Program-made: the position numbers and the translations under genes | Origin: Lasiodiplodia sp. COLG20 | Taxonomy: Eukaryota > Ascomycota > Dothideomycetes > Botryosphaeriales > Botryosphaeriaceae | Assembly: GCA_009801085.1 (NCBI GenBank) | Contig: VNWV01000007.1 | Coordinates: forward strand, 1,860,001 to 1,924,000 | Direction of reading: 5' to 3' | Length of the DNA stretch: 64,000 bases | The notes under the pieces: model-generated | Databases searched by the model: none | What the model was told of the DNA's origin: nothing | Seen by the model: the letters and a program-made list of their open reading frames with translations, nothing else | Part shown: positions 11,506 through 22,490 of the stretch, in pieces | Numbering within the stretch: the stretch's first letter is position 1 | How the letters are laid out: every line of letters begins with the position of its first letter

Positions 11506-12837
11506 ATGCGCATACCCTTTTTTCGCATATGGTATTCAACTACCTACTCCATCCTCTTCCTGCTGCTCGTCATCCTCCTTGCTGCAACTCCCGGCGATCT
11601 CGTCTACCAAGCTGTGCGCAATCGCGGATACCCGAATGCCTTCGTCGTCGGCGCCGTTTACGTCCTAACCTTCGTCATCACCGTCTGCGTCTACGCCACC
11701 CGCCTCTACACGAATCGCACCGTCCTCCTCGGCATCCCCAAGTCGTACATACCCATCGAGCAGGGCGAAGTTGGCAAACATGTGCGGCGCATGATCGTGA
11801 AGGGGTTTGAGCGCAGTGCGCTGATAGCATGGGATTCGCGGCCTCGGGACCTGCGGCCTGAGCTGCAAGAAGAGCGGGAAGGGAGCACTGCGCCGTCTCG
11901 CGAGCGCAGTCTGAGGAAGAAGGACCGGTCTCGCGACGTCACGGCTATCCCCGTTGACCCCGACTCGCCTCCTTGGGGACACATTTCGCACCCGGGCTGG
12001 GCGTCGCCTGTGATGGACGGCGTGCCCAACTTGCAGTTCTGCAACGTCATTGCCGAATTGCCCAATCTTATCGAGGCGAAAGCTGTATCTCTGGCTCCCG
12101 CGGATGCCGCCTTTGCATTCCACATGTCGCTGGACGGCGTGCCGGTAATGCCGGATGCGCGCATCGTCGCTTTGCTGCAGCGACCCTCCACCATGGGTTT
12201 GCGCGACTATCTGGGCCACCTCTCAACTTTTGGTCTCATCAATCCGCCAGAGCTAGGGACCGCATTCCTCAAGCGCTACGAACACGCGCGTTTCTCCACA
12301 CAGGCCATCTCGGAAGGCCAGTTTCAGGAACTTATGGAAATGTTCGCCGAAATTCTCACCGGCATGACGGAGCTCGCACCCGAGCTTGTGATGGAGCTTC
12401 AGCGCGACGCATACAGTTCAAGCTCTGAAACGGCTAGCCTCGCGCCGTCCCAACTGTCAACTTCGTCCATGGGCTCCACCGGATCGGCCATCCACTACAA
12501 GACCCCACGGACCGCGCCATACGCAGAGTCCTTGTATACGCGCAGCACAACCTCAACCGCAGAGCTCAGCGAAAGCAATGGTACCCTGCGTACTGCGCCA
12601 TCTCACTTCTACGATTACAGTTCGGAGCACGTACGCCTGCCACGGACGCCCTCGATCGGATCCAGAAATTCGTCGGTGCGGACGCCAGTGCCACCGAGGA
12701 CTGCATCATCTGTCATCCCGCCGTCGACATCGAGTTCCTCAACTGCGTCGCTCAGATCAGCCAGGAGCGTCATCAGATTGACGCCCAATCCAGGTCCCGG
12801 AGAGCTGCCCTACTACTTTGACGTACAGAACGGATGA
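11506..12837 (+). CDS. DLT1: Dlt1, defect-at-low-temperature protein 1 homologue
   Basis: Intronless frame of 443 residues from the ATG at 11506. Another ATG at 11474 is followed at once by a stop. Two N-terminal transmembrane helices (about residues 8-27, YSTTYSILFLLLVILLAAT, and 38-60, AFVVGAVYVLTFVITVCVYA) precede a conserved cytosolic region: LGIPKSYIPIEQGEVGKHVRRMIVKGFERSALIAWDSRPRD. Further on are PWGHISHPGWASP and the catalytic-looking but uncharacterised PSTMGLRDYLGHLSTFGLI. The C-terminal third is Ser/Thr-rich and probably disordered. This arrangement matches the fungal Dlt1 family, known from a cold-sensitive yeast mutant. Molecular function is unknown. Confidence 0.88.
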   Translation: MRIPFFRIWYSTTYSILFLLLVILLAATPGDLVYQAVRNRGYPNAFVVGAVYVLTFVITVCVYATRLYTNRTVLLGIPKSYIPIEQGEVGKHVRRMIVKGFERSALIAWDSRPRDLRPELQEEREGSTAPSRERSLRKKDRSRDVTAIPVDPDSPPWGHISHPGWASPVMDGVPNLQFCNVIAELPNLIEAKAVSLAPADAAFAFHMSLDGVPVMPDARIVALLQRPSTMGLRDYLGHLSTFGLINPPELGTAFLKRYEHARFSTQAISEGQFQELMEMFAEILTGMTELAPELVMELQRDAYSSSSETASLAPSQLSTSSMGSTGSAIHYKTPRTAPYAESLYTRSTTSTAELSESNGTLRTAPSHFYDYSSEHVRLPRTPSIGSRNSSVRTPVPPRTASSVIPPSTSSSSTASLRSARSVIRLTPNPGPGELPYYFDVQNG

Positions 12838-13263
12838 AAAGGCTTAGTCGCCACCGTATTTCGAATATTCCATATTGCTGGATCATCTCCTTATGCCGCC
12901 GTGCTTCTCTGCCGATCCCCGTCTACATTCCGAGAGCATCCGCTCGTCGGAGAGCCATTACCCCTGTTTTCCAAAACGGATCAAGGGGTTGGCCATGGAC
13001 AGTCCACATTTTTTTGACGCTTTCAGACTGATCGCGGCACTGATCATCAAGCACCTGCAGCTCAATTGTTTCTAATATTATACCCAAACACGTTGGTCAG
13101 GCGTACCAATGTCTAATATACTTGAAAGAATACTTTGCGTTCGGAGCCTCGGCAGTACATCTGGCGTAAACAACGCTCTAATCTAAAAAAGGCTCCAATC
13201 CTCGGAGCTATAATGTCGAATACCGACTATCTCTCGCTCAACCTCTAAATTCCGGACAAATCT
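12838..13263. other. Convergent 3' flanks
   Basis: This 426-bp sequence lies between two convergent stop codons and is AT-richer than its surroundings. No gene, tRNA or repeat was seen. Confidence 0.5.
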
Positions 13264-14621
13264 TTACCAGCTGACTAGTTGTCTTCCTCTGTCGAATCCT
13301 GCACGCAGCTGTCTCTCCGGTTTCACGAGCTTCCCCTGCAATATCGTATACTTTACGATGTTCTCGCAGTCCTCCGGCCGCACTCGCGCCAGCCACATGC
13401 ACTGCGCCGCTTCCCGGATCGGCGGCTTGCTTGGTCCCTTCTCGCCATTCGTATTCTCCTCGACGGCCTCTTCGCCTGCATGAGCAGCGGCGCTCCCGTT
13501 CTGCTCTCCTTCTCCGCCGGCGCCGTTCACAGCCTTCTCCTGCTCGACGATAGGCGGCGCCACAATGCCGGCGCTGCCCACGCGGCGGTATATCAGCACG
13601 TTGGCGGCGAACTTGTGGCCGCCAACGTGGTTGATGAAGTAGATGGCACAGCCGCCGGGGCGCTCGTCGTGCAGATCGCGATACAGGCCGAGCGGGCGCA
13701 GGTGGCGCTCGAACTCGCGACGCAGCAGCGGCGCTGACTGACCGCAGCGGGCGTCTCGCGTCTTGTGACTGCACAGCATGATGAGGTAGTCGTGCGGGCA
13801 GTCGCGGGGTATCAATGTGGACGGGTCGGGCGCGGGATGGCTATAGTGGTGGTGGAATTTGTGTGACTTGTGTGATTTGCCGGAGTGGCTGGAGGCAGGG
13901 CGCTGCTGAGGCGGGTCGGAGTGGATGAGGGGTGTCATGTTGGTCGGAGAGAGGTTGACGTAATTCTGGATGAGGGCGGGGACGAGGGACGGCGTGACAT
14001 TGTCGAAGATTTGGAACGAGGGCAGGAGGAGGACGGTGGTTGCGGTTTCGGTGCCTGGGGAGGTGTGCTCGTTCGGGACGGGCATGTCGGAGGCGGAGAG
14101 CATCATTTTCTGCGGAAGACTCGAGCGTCAATTCGCGGGATCTCATGTGGGAAGGGGGGCGACAGCAGCAGCTTTGCGCATTGAGGTATTAGATAGCTAG
14201 TACTTACGCCATTCGAAGGCTTAACGCCGCACTTATCCACCGCCTCCATGATGGAGCCTTTCTCGTCGGCCACGTCCCTGACCTGCAAGTCAATACACGT
14301 CAATACGGATCCAAGAAAAAAAGGAAAGAAAAGGCATAATGGCGGGCGTACCCAATCCGACTTTCCTGTCGCAACTACCATGTGTGTGCTCCAACCCTTG
14401 ACATGGCCGTACATGTCCTCGTCCTCGTCAATGCTCCATTTGCGCGGGTACTTGATTGTGCACGTCTCGCAGTCGCGCAGACACTCCTCGCCATCAACGG
14501 CCGGGTTCGTCTTGGGGAAAAGCTGGTCGCTCGCCGGGGCTTTGGCGAAACCGTCCGGGTGTTGCGACGAGGCTGCGCCGCCGCCGACCTTGCCCCAGAG
14601 GCTCTTCAGCGCCGCCGCCAT
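13264..14621 (-). CDS. APD1: Apd1-like sucrase/ferredoxin-domain 2Fe-2S protein
   Basis: Three exons, 14621..14352, 14282..14208 and 14109..13264, encode 396 residues. All introns are in phase 0. The N-terminal part has CLRDCETCTIKYPRKWSIDE and VKGWSTHMVVATGKSDWV-RDVADEKGSIMEAV, as in fungal Apd1 proteins (Pfam Suc_Fer-like). The C-terminal thioredoxin-fold ferredoxin half carries CSHKTRDARCGQSAPLL and the HVGGHKF motif. Its H-x3-H spacing matches the histidine ligands of the bis-histidinyl 2Fe-2S cluster described for yeast Apd1. An acidic, low-conservation insert (about residues 320-350) follows. Yeast Apd1 is linked to cortical actin patches and redox-drug resistance, and the physiological electron partner is not known. 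The start is the first ATG after a long divergent promoter shared with the next gene. Confidence 0.88.
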
Positions 14622-15276
14622 GGTGAGAAAGGCTCGGGGCTATGCGACGCGAGTAAAAGAGGAAGTTCAAAGAGGAAGAGGAAAAAAGCGTGGGGAAGCA
14701 ATGACGCTGTTGCGGGACGCGAATGGCGGGCGACGTAATTTTAATCTGATGATCAGATAATCCCCGCGGTCGGAATTCCGCGCTGGTAAAACGGGGGTGG
14801 GGCGTGGATGCCGTGCCGTTTGTGGTACAACGTGGTCGTCTTGCTGCGGGATTCCGGCTTTCCTTTGCCCAACAAAAGACTGTCCGCACCGGGAGGAAGG
14901 TTCGTGGTGAGTGACGCGCAGACGGCGGATTTGGGAGCAGGGCGGTATATATTCGACCGGTGTTACCCGCGCGGTCAAGGCGGCCGTTCGCGCTTTTTCG
15001 TTTCGTCCGAATAGTCCGCCGACAACCTGTCTCTGCTCTTGAATTGCAGTTCAGGTCGAGGTTGCCTAGCTGGCAATTCGCTGATTGTGCGGTTATCACC
15101 GAGGCCGAGGCGTTGCAATGCCTGAGCCGATCTCCCTCGCCCCTATCAGCGTGCAGCGAAAAGGCCACAATCCCCGTTCTCCGCCGACACCGAACCCCGA
15201 GCGCTGGGGCCTCGTCCGGACAGCGTAAGCAGCATGCGACAGCATACGACTCGTCTTTCCGCGTTAGCATTGCGCC
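14622..15276. other. Divergent promoter region
   Basis: This 655-bp region lies between the Apd1-like gene and the OB-fold-like gene. A TATA-like string (gtatatattcgacc) occurs near 14945. No coding sequence is supported. Confidence 0.45.
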
Positions 15277-16557
15277 ATGTCCACCTCCGCCGACGCCATG
15301 CGCACTGCTGCTGACGCAGCGGCGCGGCCTGCAAAACGCGTCAAGCTGCTCACCGGCGCCCCGGACCCGGCGAAGCTTTCTTGGGACGAAAGCGCGCTGC
15401 TCAATGATTGGACGCCGGCCGTGCGCCGCTTCTTGAATAGGCAGTTCGCGGGCGGCGAAGAGGAAGAAGAGCCGGGGAACGCAGCAGCCTCGAAATGGCG
15501 AATCGTCTCAACCTCACGCGATGCTCATCTGCGCACCGGTTTTACGCAGGAGAGTCCTCTGAGAAAAGACTTCCTATACGCACCAGCCTTCGCCGACGCC
15601 GAGCACTCTTTTGCCTTCAGCAGCCAGCCATCTGACGAAGGAACACCACCTCCTCACAACGATGCAACGAAAAGGCAGGCTGTCTGGTCCCCTTCTCCAC
15701 CACAAAGAGAGCAAGATGATGTCACCCAAGATGACGACTTCATCGAGCACTCCATTGCCATCCACGACGACATGCACTCCTCGCAGCTCGCCCTAGACCC
15801 GACCGAGTTAGACGTCGAGACTACCATGCTCAACCTCGACCACTCGTTCAACACCAACATCTCGTCGTTAGATGGCGACAGTTTCGATTATTCCCGCTCC
15901 GAGCTCCAAAGTGAGCTGCTCCCAGATGCCCGCCTCCCCCGCCACATCACGGCGCTCAAGGACATCCCCTCGGCCTCGCACCTGCAGCGCATCGTCCCGC
16001 AGACGGTCGTCGTCAATCTGCTCGTGGGCGTCATCGCCATCCTGCCGCCGCGGGCGGTGCGCACGCGTAATGGATTGCTGAGGGATCTGGTCGAGCTGTT
16101 GGTTGGCGACGAGACGGCCACGGGGCTGAAGGTTTCGTTCTGGTTCGCGCACGAGGCGGACGAAGAAAGCCAAGAAGAGCAAGGAGGAGGAAAGGAGAAA
16201 AGAAAGAAGCAGCCGCCGCCGAAAGATCCGTTGAGAGAGGCGCTGACGAGCCTGAGGGTGCAGGACGTCGTGCTGGTCGAAAACGTGGCGCTGGATACGT
16301 TCAGGGATCGCGTGTTCGGGTACAGCTTGAGGAAGAGCATCCAGAAGAATCAGACTAGGATCGAGCTGTTGGCCAGGAACGGGCTGGACAGGGCTGCAGG
16401 GCTGACAGGTGTGGAGAAGGTGGTCAACGTGAAGGATTGGGTGTGGAGGCTCGTCAATCCAGGCGTAGGGGCCCCGCGGGAAAGGGGAGGAGACTCTGGC
16501 GCTGGTGCTGGAGGGAGGGCGCGGGATGCGTATTTGCCGCCAGATTCCCAAGAGTAG
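15277..16557 (+). CDS. Predicted OB-fold-type nuclear protein, uncharacterised
   Basis: Intronless frame of 426 residues. The N-terminus has a basic AKRVKLL stretch like a nuclear localisation signal. Next comes a disordered acidic region with Ser/Pro and DDD runs and a SWDESALLNDWTPAVRRFLNRQF helix. The conserved core (about residues 225-375) reads LKDIPSASHLQRIVPQTVVVNLLVGVIAILPPRAVRT, LLRDLVELLVGDETATGLKVSFW, LRVQDVVLVENVALDTFRDRVFGYSLRK and TRIELLARNGL. The alternation of beta strands with VGDET and a strand ending FGYSLR resembles the OB folds of RPA-like single-strand binding proteins. A Lys/Glu-rich loop (GGGKEKRKKQPPPK) interrupts the core. The fold call is by eye. A genome-maintenance role would be inference. 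Confidence 0.8.
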   Translation: MSTSADAMRTAADAAARPAKRVKLLTGAPDPAKLSWDESALLNDWTPAVRRFLNRQFAGGEEEEEPGNAAASKWRIVSTSRDAHLRTGFTQESPLRKDFLYAPAFADAEHSFAFSSQPSDEGTPPPHNDATKRQAVWSPSPPQREQDDVTQDDDFIEHSIAIHDDMHSSQLALDPTELDVETTMLNLDHSFNTNISSLDGDSFDYSRSELQSELLPDARLPRHITALKDIPSASHLQRIVPQTVVVNLLVGVIAILPPRAVRTRNGLLRDLVELLVGDETATGLKVSFWFAHEADEESQEEQGGGKEKRKKQPPPKDPLREALTSLRVQDVVLVENVALDTFRDRVFGYSLRKSIQKNQTRIELLARNGLDRAAGLTGVEKVVNVKDWVWRLVNPGVGAPRERGGDSGAGAGGRARDAYLPPDSQE

Positions 16558-16820
16558 AGTAAGTGCTCTTTGTTGACAAGTTTGTAGCCCTCGCTGGACA
16601 GGGCCTGCTTCTTGCCTTCCTTGCGTTCGAGACGAGAGCCCTTCTTGAGATCTGATGAAACATTCAGTCATATTTGTACATACAGTGGCCATCACGAGCA
16701 TATTGGACAGGTGCCAGTATATTCCTTCTCCTTTTTTAGTTTCTTCATCAGAAGCCATACATTTAGTCATACAAGTGCTTTTTTAGTTCATCTTATGCAT
16801 CACGGTTTGATGTTGTCATT

Positions 16821-18617
16821 TCAAGGTTCCCAAGGGCTGACAGCGCGCTTTCCAGTAAGCAGTTCGGCCTCTCCATCCTCGGTGACGGCATAGATATCCT
16901 CATGCCGGACACCAAACTTGTTGAGCATGTAGATGCCCGGCTCCGACGTGAAGGTCATGCCGGGTCTCAGCAGGACGTCGTGGTTGCCCTTGTTGAGGTA
17001 GGGGGATTCGTGGGCTACAAGCTCGTCAGTCTCGGGTGTTTGGAAGCCTCTCAGAGCCTTCGACTCACCTTTGATGCCAATACCATGACCAACACGGTGA
17101 GTGAACATCTCGCCGTAGCCGGCATCGGAGATGACCTTCCTCGCGGCAATGTCGACGCTCGCGGCGCTATTGTTCGGCTTGAACATCTTGGCCGACTCTG
17201 TCTGAGCCTCGAGCACGATGTCCCAGACCTTCAACTTCTCAGCGTACAGATCAGAGTCAATCTTTGCCGAGGAGGAGCAGGGCTTGGAGAAAGTCAGGAT
17301 GGACGCAGCCTTCTCCCAGAGCGATCGCTCTTTCCAGGTTGGAATGAAGAAGCTGCGGCAGATGTCTGAGGAGTATCCGAGGTAGTGTGCTCTGGGCCTT
17401 GGTTAGTCCGGCAGATTGAAGCTGGCTGCTGCGAAAAGCTTACCCGACGTCAATAAGCACCACAGAGTCCTCCTTCAGCACCTTCCCGCCCGTCACGAAA
17501 CCACCATGAGGCAGAGCGCCGTTCTCCTCGAACAGCACAATATCGAAGAAGAGCGAAAAGCCAATTGACAGCAACGAGTTGTCCAGAATCTCCATTACCT
17601 CGTCTTCGATCAATCCCGGGACAAGGCCTAGTTTCACAAAGTCAATAACGGGTTCCACGAGCATAGATTTCGGGGGGGAAACTCACAGGGCCTCATCGCC
17701 CTGACGGCCTCGACAGTGCCCGTGTTCACGGCCCTGATCAGCTCGATTTCGGCGGGCGTCTTAATCTGCCTGACGGCCTCGACCTCACCGGCCAAGCCCA
17801 GCGTCTCGAAGCCGTTGGACTGCAGGCCGCGCACAATGTAATCGCGCATCTCCTCGTCGACCATGAGCGTCACGTTCTCGCGGCCTGCGAACAGGCGGCT
17901 CTCGCGCAGGGAGCGGTAGGGGTTCCAGTGCTCCTCCCAGGTGACGATGTCGAGCTCGCCCTTCGCGGGGATGCCCAGCATGCGCACGCGGCCCTCCTCG
18001 AAGGCGGGGGAGAGGAAGGACGTCTTGGCCACGATGGCGTCCGTCGACGAGTCGCGGACGGGCTCGACGATCATCAGCATCGGCCGCTCTTCCGGCTCCC
18101 ATGGCTCCCAGTCCTGCTGGCTAATGTTGCCGTAGTACTGGAAGGTGTAGCCTGGTTCAAGAACGAAGCTGGAGCGCCGTTTGATCAGTTTTCAACTCTT
18201 TTTTTTTTTTTTTTTGAATAAATGACAGGGGCGAAATAAGAAATGAGGGTCTACTAACGCATCTACTCCGTCTGCGTGGAGTGCCCGCGCTAGGTTATCG
18301 CGACGGGCGATGAATTCATCGGCGGTGATTGGCGAGACATCCAGGAAAGAAAGGTTGGCGTGCAGGTTGGAAATGGAGCATTTCTGCACACGAGCAACCT
18401 TGTGGGCGTGGCTGTGGCGGGTCTTGTCTCAATGTCAGACTTCACCGTCCAGCTCAATGGGATTGTTTCTCTCGTTTGGTGTACTGACATAGAAGAAGCG
18501 TGCGTACAGCGCTGCAACAACCAGGGCGGTCAACAACTTCAGGTAAGATCGCCGGGTACGCGTGGTGCGTGGCGTGGTGGCGTGCGGCTGGTGGCCCTCG
18601 AGGATGCCGCCCTTCAT
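16821..18617 (-). CDS. Membrane-anchored M24 metallopeptidase (Xaa-Pro dipeptidase-like)
   Basis: Six exons, 18617..18489, 18398..18259, 18168..17687, 17627..17444, 17391..17069 and 17014..16821, encode 483 residues. The N-terminus is basic (TTRTRRSYLK) followed by one hydrophobic helix (about 26-42, LLTALVVAALYARFFY), predicting a type II anchor. A creatinase-like N-domain (ADEFIARRDNLARALHADG) precedes the pita-bread catalytic domain. All five metal ligands are visible: Asp310 (VVLIDVG), Asp321 (YSSDIC), His414 (VGHGIG), Glu444 (TSEPGIY) and Glu458 (VRHED). It should hydrolyse N-terminal X-Pro bonds with two divalent metals, with the active site outside the cytosol. The last intron (17015..17068, 54 bp) is a multiple of three and open, so retention would insert 18 residues beside the metal-binding His. 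Confidence 0.92.
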
Positions 18618-19076
18618 CTTCGTCCAATGGGTGCTCGATCGAGGTTCAATGCGAAGAGATAAACGAGACAAGCCACATGCACGCAGCCCCGGCAGTTGAG
18701 ATGTTATTGTAGGTGGTAGCGACAGGTTGCGGTCGGCAACGGCACTTCCCCGCCGAAGCAGTTTAATCCGTCACACCAGCCGTCGGCTTATCTGCAAGGG
18801 TACCCCCCACTTTCCCCTCGCCGGATCGGCAACCCCCCGGAGAATATCCTGAACTGCTGCAACAACTCCGGGAGACTCGACGGCAACCCGGCGAAGCGCG
18901 GCTGAGCCGCCTGCGGTACAAGCCGACAAACCTGCTAAGAAGACTGCCAAGATGATAAAGCCGGGGGCTTTTATCCTGGCGGGAGGCCGCAATTCTGGCT
19001 CCCTTTTCTCGGTCTTCTGCAGTTTTGTTTGCCGGCCACAGTTCAATTCCGCGTCGGTCGTCTCTCGCCAACCAAG
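18618..19076. other. Divergent promoter region, M24 peptidase/Git1-like permease
   Basis: This 459-bp region lies between divergent starts. A short leader rich in C and T precedes the permease ATG. No CACGTG phosphate-type box was found here. Confidence 0.45.
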
Positions 19077-20793
19077 ATGGCGCAGCCAAAGGACGTCGAT
19101 GCCATCTCTCAACCTCAGGACAAGAGCTTGGAAGGTGGGGACATGGTTGAGGAGAAGAAGCAGCATGACACTTCTGTGGCCGAGGTCGACGCCGAGACGG
19201 GCGACGTTGAGAAGTCGTACTACAGCAAAGTCTCGGTCTGGTTGATGATCCTGTATTCCGGTCTTGCAATCGGCTCAGATGGATAGTGAGTCTCCGTTCC
19301 CAAACCTTCACCTCAGCGCATTTTTCTAGCCCTCGAGCTCAACATCATGTGAAAAGTTCGACTTCACTGTTCAAAAACACTTTCTAACTCCCTGTAGCAA
19401 TGCCGCTGTCATTGGCAATGTTGAACTGCTCCTCGCTGTTATTTATCCGGATTCTTTGACGAACGACATCTACACGCGTCTCAGCAATGCTTTCTTGATC
19501 GGCATGATTATTGGCATGCTTCTCTTCGGCGGCGTCGTCGACCAGTTTGGCCGCAAGACGGGAGCCGTCGCCACCACGATCCTGCTTGTGCTCGGCATTG
19601 CCCTCTCGGCTGGCGCATCGGGCACGAGCGAAAAGGGCATGTTCTGGATGCTCATCATCGCGCGCGGCATCGCAGGCGTCGGAGCGGGCGGTGAGTACCC
19701 CGTGTCAGGAGCGGGCGCAACCGAAGCCACCGACGAGAACAAGGCGCTGCGCAAGCACCGCGGCTTCATGTTCGCCATGTTGGCGGACCTGTCGGCGTCG
19801 CTGGGCTACGTCTTCGGCGGGCTGGTGCCGCTGCTGCTGCTGCTCTGCACGCACGGCCAGGAGGGCAAGTACGGCATCGTGTGGCGCACCTCGTTCGCCC
19901 TCGGCCTGGTGCCGCCCGTGTCCATCTTCTGGTTCCGCATCCGCATGGCCGTGTCGACGGCCTATCGCCGCAGCGCCATGCGCCGCCAGCGCGTGCCCTA
20001 CGTGCTGGCCTTCCGCCGCTACTGGCGCGCCTTCTGCGGCTGCTCGGCCACCTGGTTCCTGTACAACTACGTCAGCATCCCCTTCGGCATCTTCTCGTCG
20101 ACCGTGACCTCCCGCGTGAATGCGTCCGACTCGCTCGTCAAGAGTCTGGGCTGGGGCGTCGTCATCAACTGCTTCTACATCCCCGGCCCCTTCCTCGGCG
20201 GCTACCTGTCCGACAAGATCGGCCGCAGGCAGACCATGTGCCTGGGCTTCGCCCTGCAGGCCGGCCTGGGCTTCATCTTGGGTGGCGCGAACAAGCAGAT
20301 CCAGAGCGTGTTTCCCCTGTTTGTCGTCCTTTACGGCCTGTTCCTGACGCTGGGAGAGGTTGGTCCTGGAAGGTGAGATGACTTTTATTTCCGTCCCCTA
20401 TTCCTGTTTTTTCATGCTGACACATCGAACCCCAGCACCGTCGTCCTCACCGCGTCTGAGTGCTTCCCCACGTCGATCCGCGGGCAGATGATGGGCCTCG
20501 TCGCCGCCTTCTCCAAGGCGGGCGCCGCCATCGGCACCCAGGTCTTCAGCGCCATCCTCAAGTCGTGGGCCGACGAGAGCAAGGCCGACCAGGCCACCTT
20601 CCTGATCGGTGCCGCCTTCGCCGTGCTCGGCGCCCTCATCGCCTGGTTCGTCATCCCGGACGTCAGCACCCGCCTCGAGGACGAGGACGACGCCTGGCGT
20701 CGCTATCTCGAGGAGAACGGCTGGAGCGCCGATTGGGGCGACAACACGACCAAGGACCCTGGCGCCGTCATCATGGATAGGGTTGCCTCCTGA
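19077..20793 (+). CDS. Git1-like MFS glycerophosphodiester/phosphate permease
   Basis: Three exons, 19077..19285, 19398..20372 and 20436..20793, encode 513 residues. Splits fall in Tyr (SDG-Y-NAAVIGN) and Ser (GPGR-STVVLTASE). A 60-residue soluble N-tail precedes twelve predicted helices. Family signatures are VVDQFGRKTGAV (motif A), RGIAGVGAGGEYPVSGAGATEA, SDKIGRRQTM in the second half, and the PTSIRGQMMGLVAAFSKAGAAIGTQVF segment. The tail STRLEDEDDAWRRYLEENGWS matches the end of the partial transporter at the left edge. Git1-type carriers import glycerophosphoinositol/glycerophosphocholine or phosphate with protons at the plasma membrane. The exact substrate is inferred from family only. 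It is divergent from the M24 peptidase gene. Confidence 0.93.
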
Positions 20794-21445
20794 TTGGTTG
20801 GTGCGAAGTATCGTGGTTTCTTTAAGTTGGCAAGTTTCTGTTCCATGGAGATGGAAATGACTTAATGACGTTGGATCACAAGTTAAGAAAAAAAAAATAA
20901 AAGCACTATTGACTTTCAAAGACGCCTGAAGATTTGGTTTCCATATGCATTGATCTTGATGGAACCGAAAAGGGAAGGAGATGTCAGAACAGCGACATTT
21001 TCCACATCCTCCACCAAAAACTCCCCTCACAGCCATGACCTCGCTTCCCTGCAATCGTTACGCTTATCCCGGGACTAGCTAGTATGTCCCGCAGGTACGA
21101 GGAGTGTCGATATATAAGCCGCTCAGTCAGCCATTCTGGCATGCTAGTCACGCTCGAAGAGGTGGTGCTTGGTTAAATGAGAGCCTGAAGGTTTATATGT
21201 AAGGCAGTCCAAGTTTCCACCCGTCCTCTGTGGGTAATAAAGAGGTCGAAGGTTCGAAAACGGGCTAGGGAAGACAAAAAAGACGGTCCCAAGGAGTCTT
21301 TCTGAGCTTAACCTGCATGTAGCAGGGTTCAGTTTTGCCCTTTTTTTGTCTCTCACTTTTTGCATTACTGACACTCCTCCTCCTCCTCCTCCTCCTCCTC
21401 CTCGTCCTCCTCGCACTCTCCGCCCCCATCGCATCTACCACGCAC
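20794..21445. other. Convergent 3' flanks with microsatellite
   Basis: This 652-bp sequence lies between convergent stops. It is AT-rich near 20880 (aaaaaaaaataaaag) and has a TCC microsatellite near its right end. A tRNA B-box lookalike (GGTTCGAAAAC) near 21254 is not accompanied by a credible A box. Confidence 0.5.
21373..21413. repeat. (TCC)n microsatellite
   Basis: About twelve CTC/TCC triplets with one TCG interruption, just past the stop codon of the minus-strand FMN-binding gene. Confidence 0.85.
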
Positions 21446-22490
21446 TCAATCCTCCTCCTCCTCTTTTCCCTGCTTCTCCGTCGCCATCGCCGCCCCCACC
21501 GCATACTCCTCCGCATTCGCATTCTCCGCCTCGACGAACCGACGCACATGCTCAGGCACCTGCGTCACCGCCACCCCGCCCGCCGCCGCCTCAATCGTCG
21601 TTACCGGCTCCCCGAAATGCTCCCACACGGGCACCACGCCCTGCCAGATCTTCCCCGCGACGTTCGGGTCCTTGAGGTCGCGGCGCTCGGAGCTGGCGGG
21701 CCCGGCGCGCACCTTGGCCGTCGCCGACGCGATGCGGAGCTTGATGATGCGCGTCGACGTCATTTCGGATGGCGTGGGGGGGACGCGGGTGTGTTGCCAT
21801 CTAGGTCTTATATTAGCTTGTTGTTTTGATGGGATGATGGAAAGGGGGAAAACGAGGGAATATCAATCAATTACTCACCTCCCAGGCACGACCGAATCCG
21901 TGATAAGCTCCATGGCCCAGAGCGTCTCCGGATCGTCCGACGACGGCAGCAGCGTGGCGTGGCCGAAGACGAGGGCGGAGCGGTAGTTGTAGCTGTGGCT
22001 GAAGGGCGACAGGGCGAGGACGAAGCCGTCGACTTTGGTCGCGGCGACGGTCATGGGTAGCCCTTGGGGTTCCTCGCTGTCGTTCGACGGCGACGGCGAC
22101 GACGAAGTCACCTTCATGATCCGGCTGGATACGTAGCCGTGTAGGTAGAGGTGCGGCTCGGCGTCCCCGGCGTACTGGCCGACCTGGCCGATCATGGGCA
22201 GCACGATGGGAAACGGCGAGGCTGGGTCCGTGAAGGAGACGTGCAGGACGCTGGTTGTGTTGATGATGTTGTGGATTGTTTCGGCATCGTAGGTTCCTAG
22301 AGGAGCAAGCAAAGTTTGGTCAGCTTGGCTGAGCATCGAGGTGAATGTGCTTTATCAAGACACATGTTTGTGTATAAAGGGACGAAAAAGGAAGGCCCTG
22401 TAGACAGTATTGGGAGCCAATCATGAACGTACCTCTCTCCTTGTGCCGATTGAACTTGGAATACGACTCTTGGGCGTATGCTTCTCCCAT
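21446..22490 (-). CDS. FMN-binding split-barrel protein (pyridoxamine 5'-phosphate oxidase-like)
   Basis: Three exons, 22490..22433, 22296..21879 and 21800..21446, encode 276 residues. Junctions rebuild NRHKER-G-TYDAETIHNIIN and VPG-R-WQHTRVPP. The opening KFNRHKERGTYDAETIHNIINTTSVLHVSF is typical of the fungal flavin-nucleotide-binding family related to PNPOx (Pfam Pyridox_ox_2 type). LYLHGYVSSRIMK and TKVDGFVLALSPFSHSYNYRSALVFGHA follow as barrel strands and FMN-contacting loops. The C-terminal half has TRIIKLRIASATAKVRAGPASSERRDL and ends in an acidic EEEED tail. Substrate is unknown for these homologues. A cytosolic flavoprotein oxidoreductase is the safest description. Confidence 0.9.

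Noticed and set aside
21245..21265. GGTTCGAAAAC, resembling a tRNA B box.
   Set aside because: No matching A box, acceptor stem or anticodon arm was found at the right distance.
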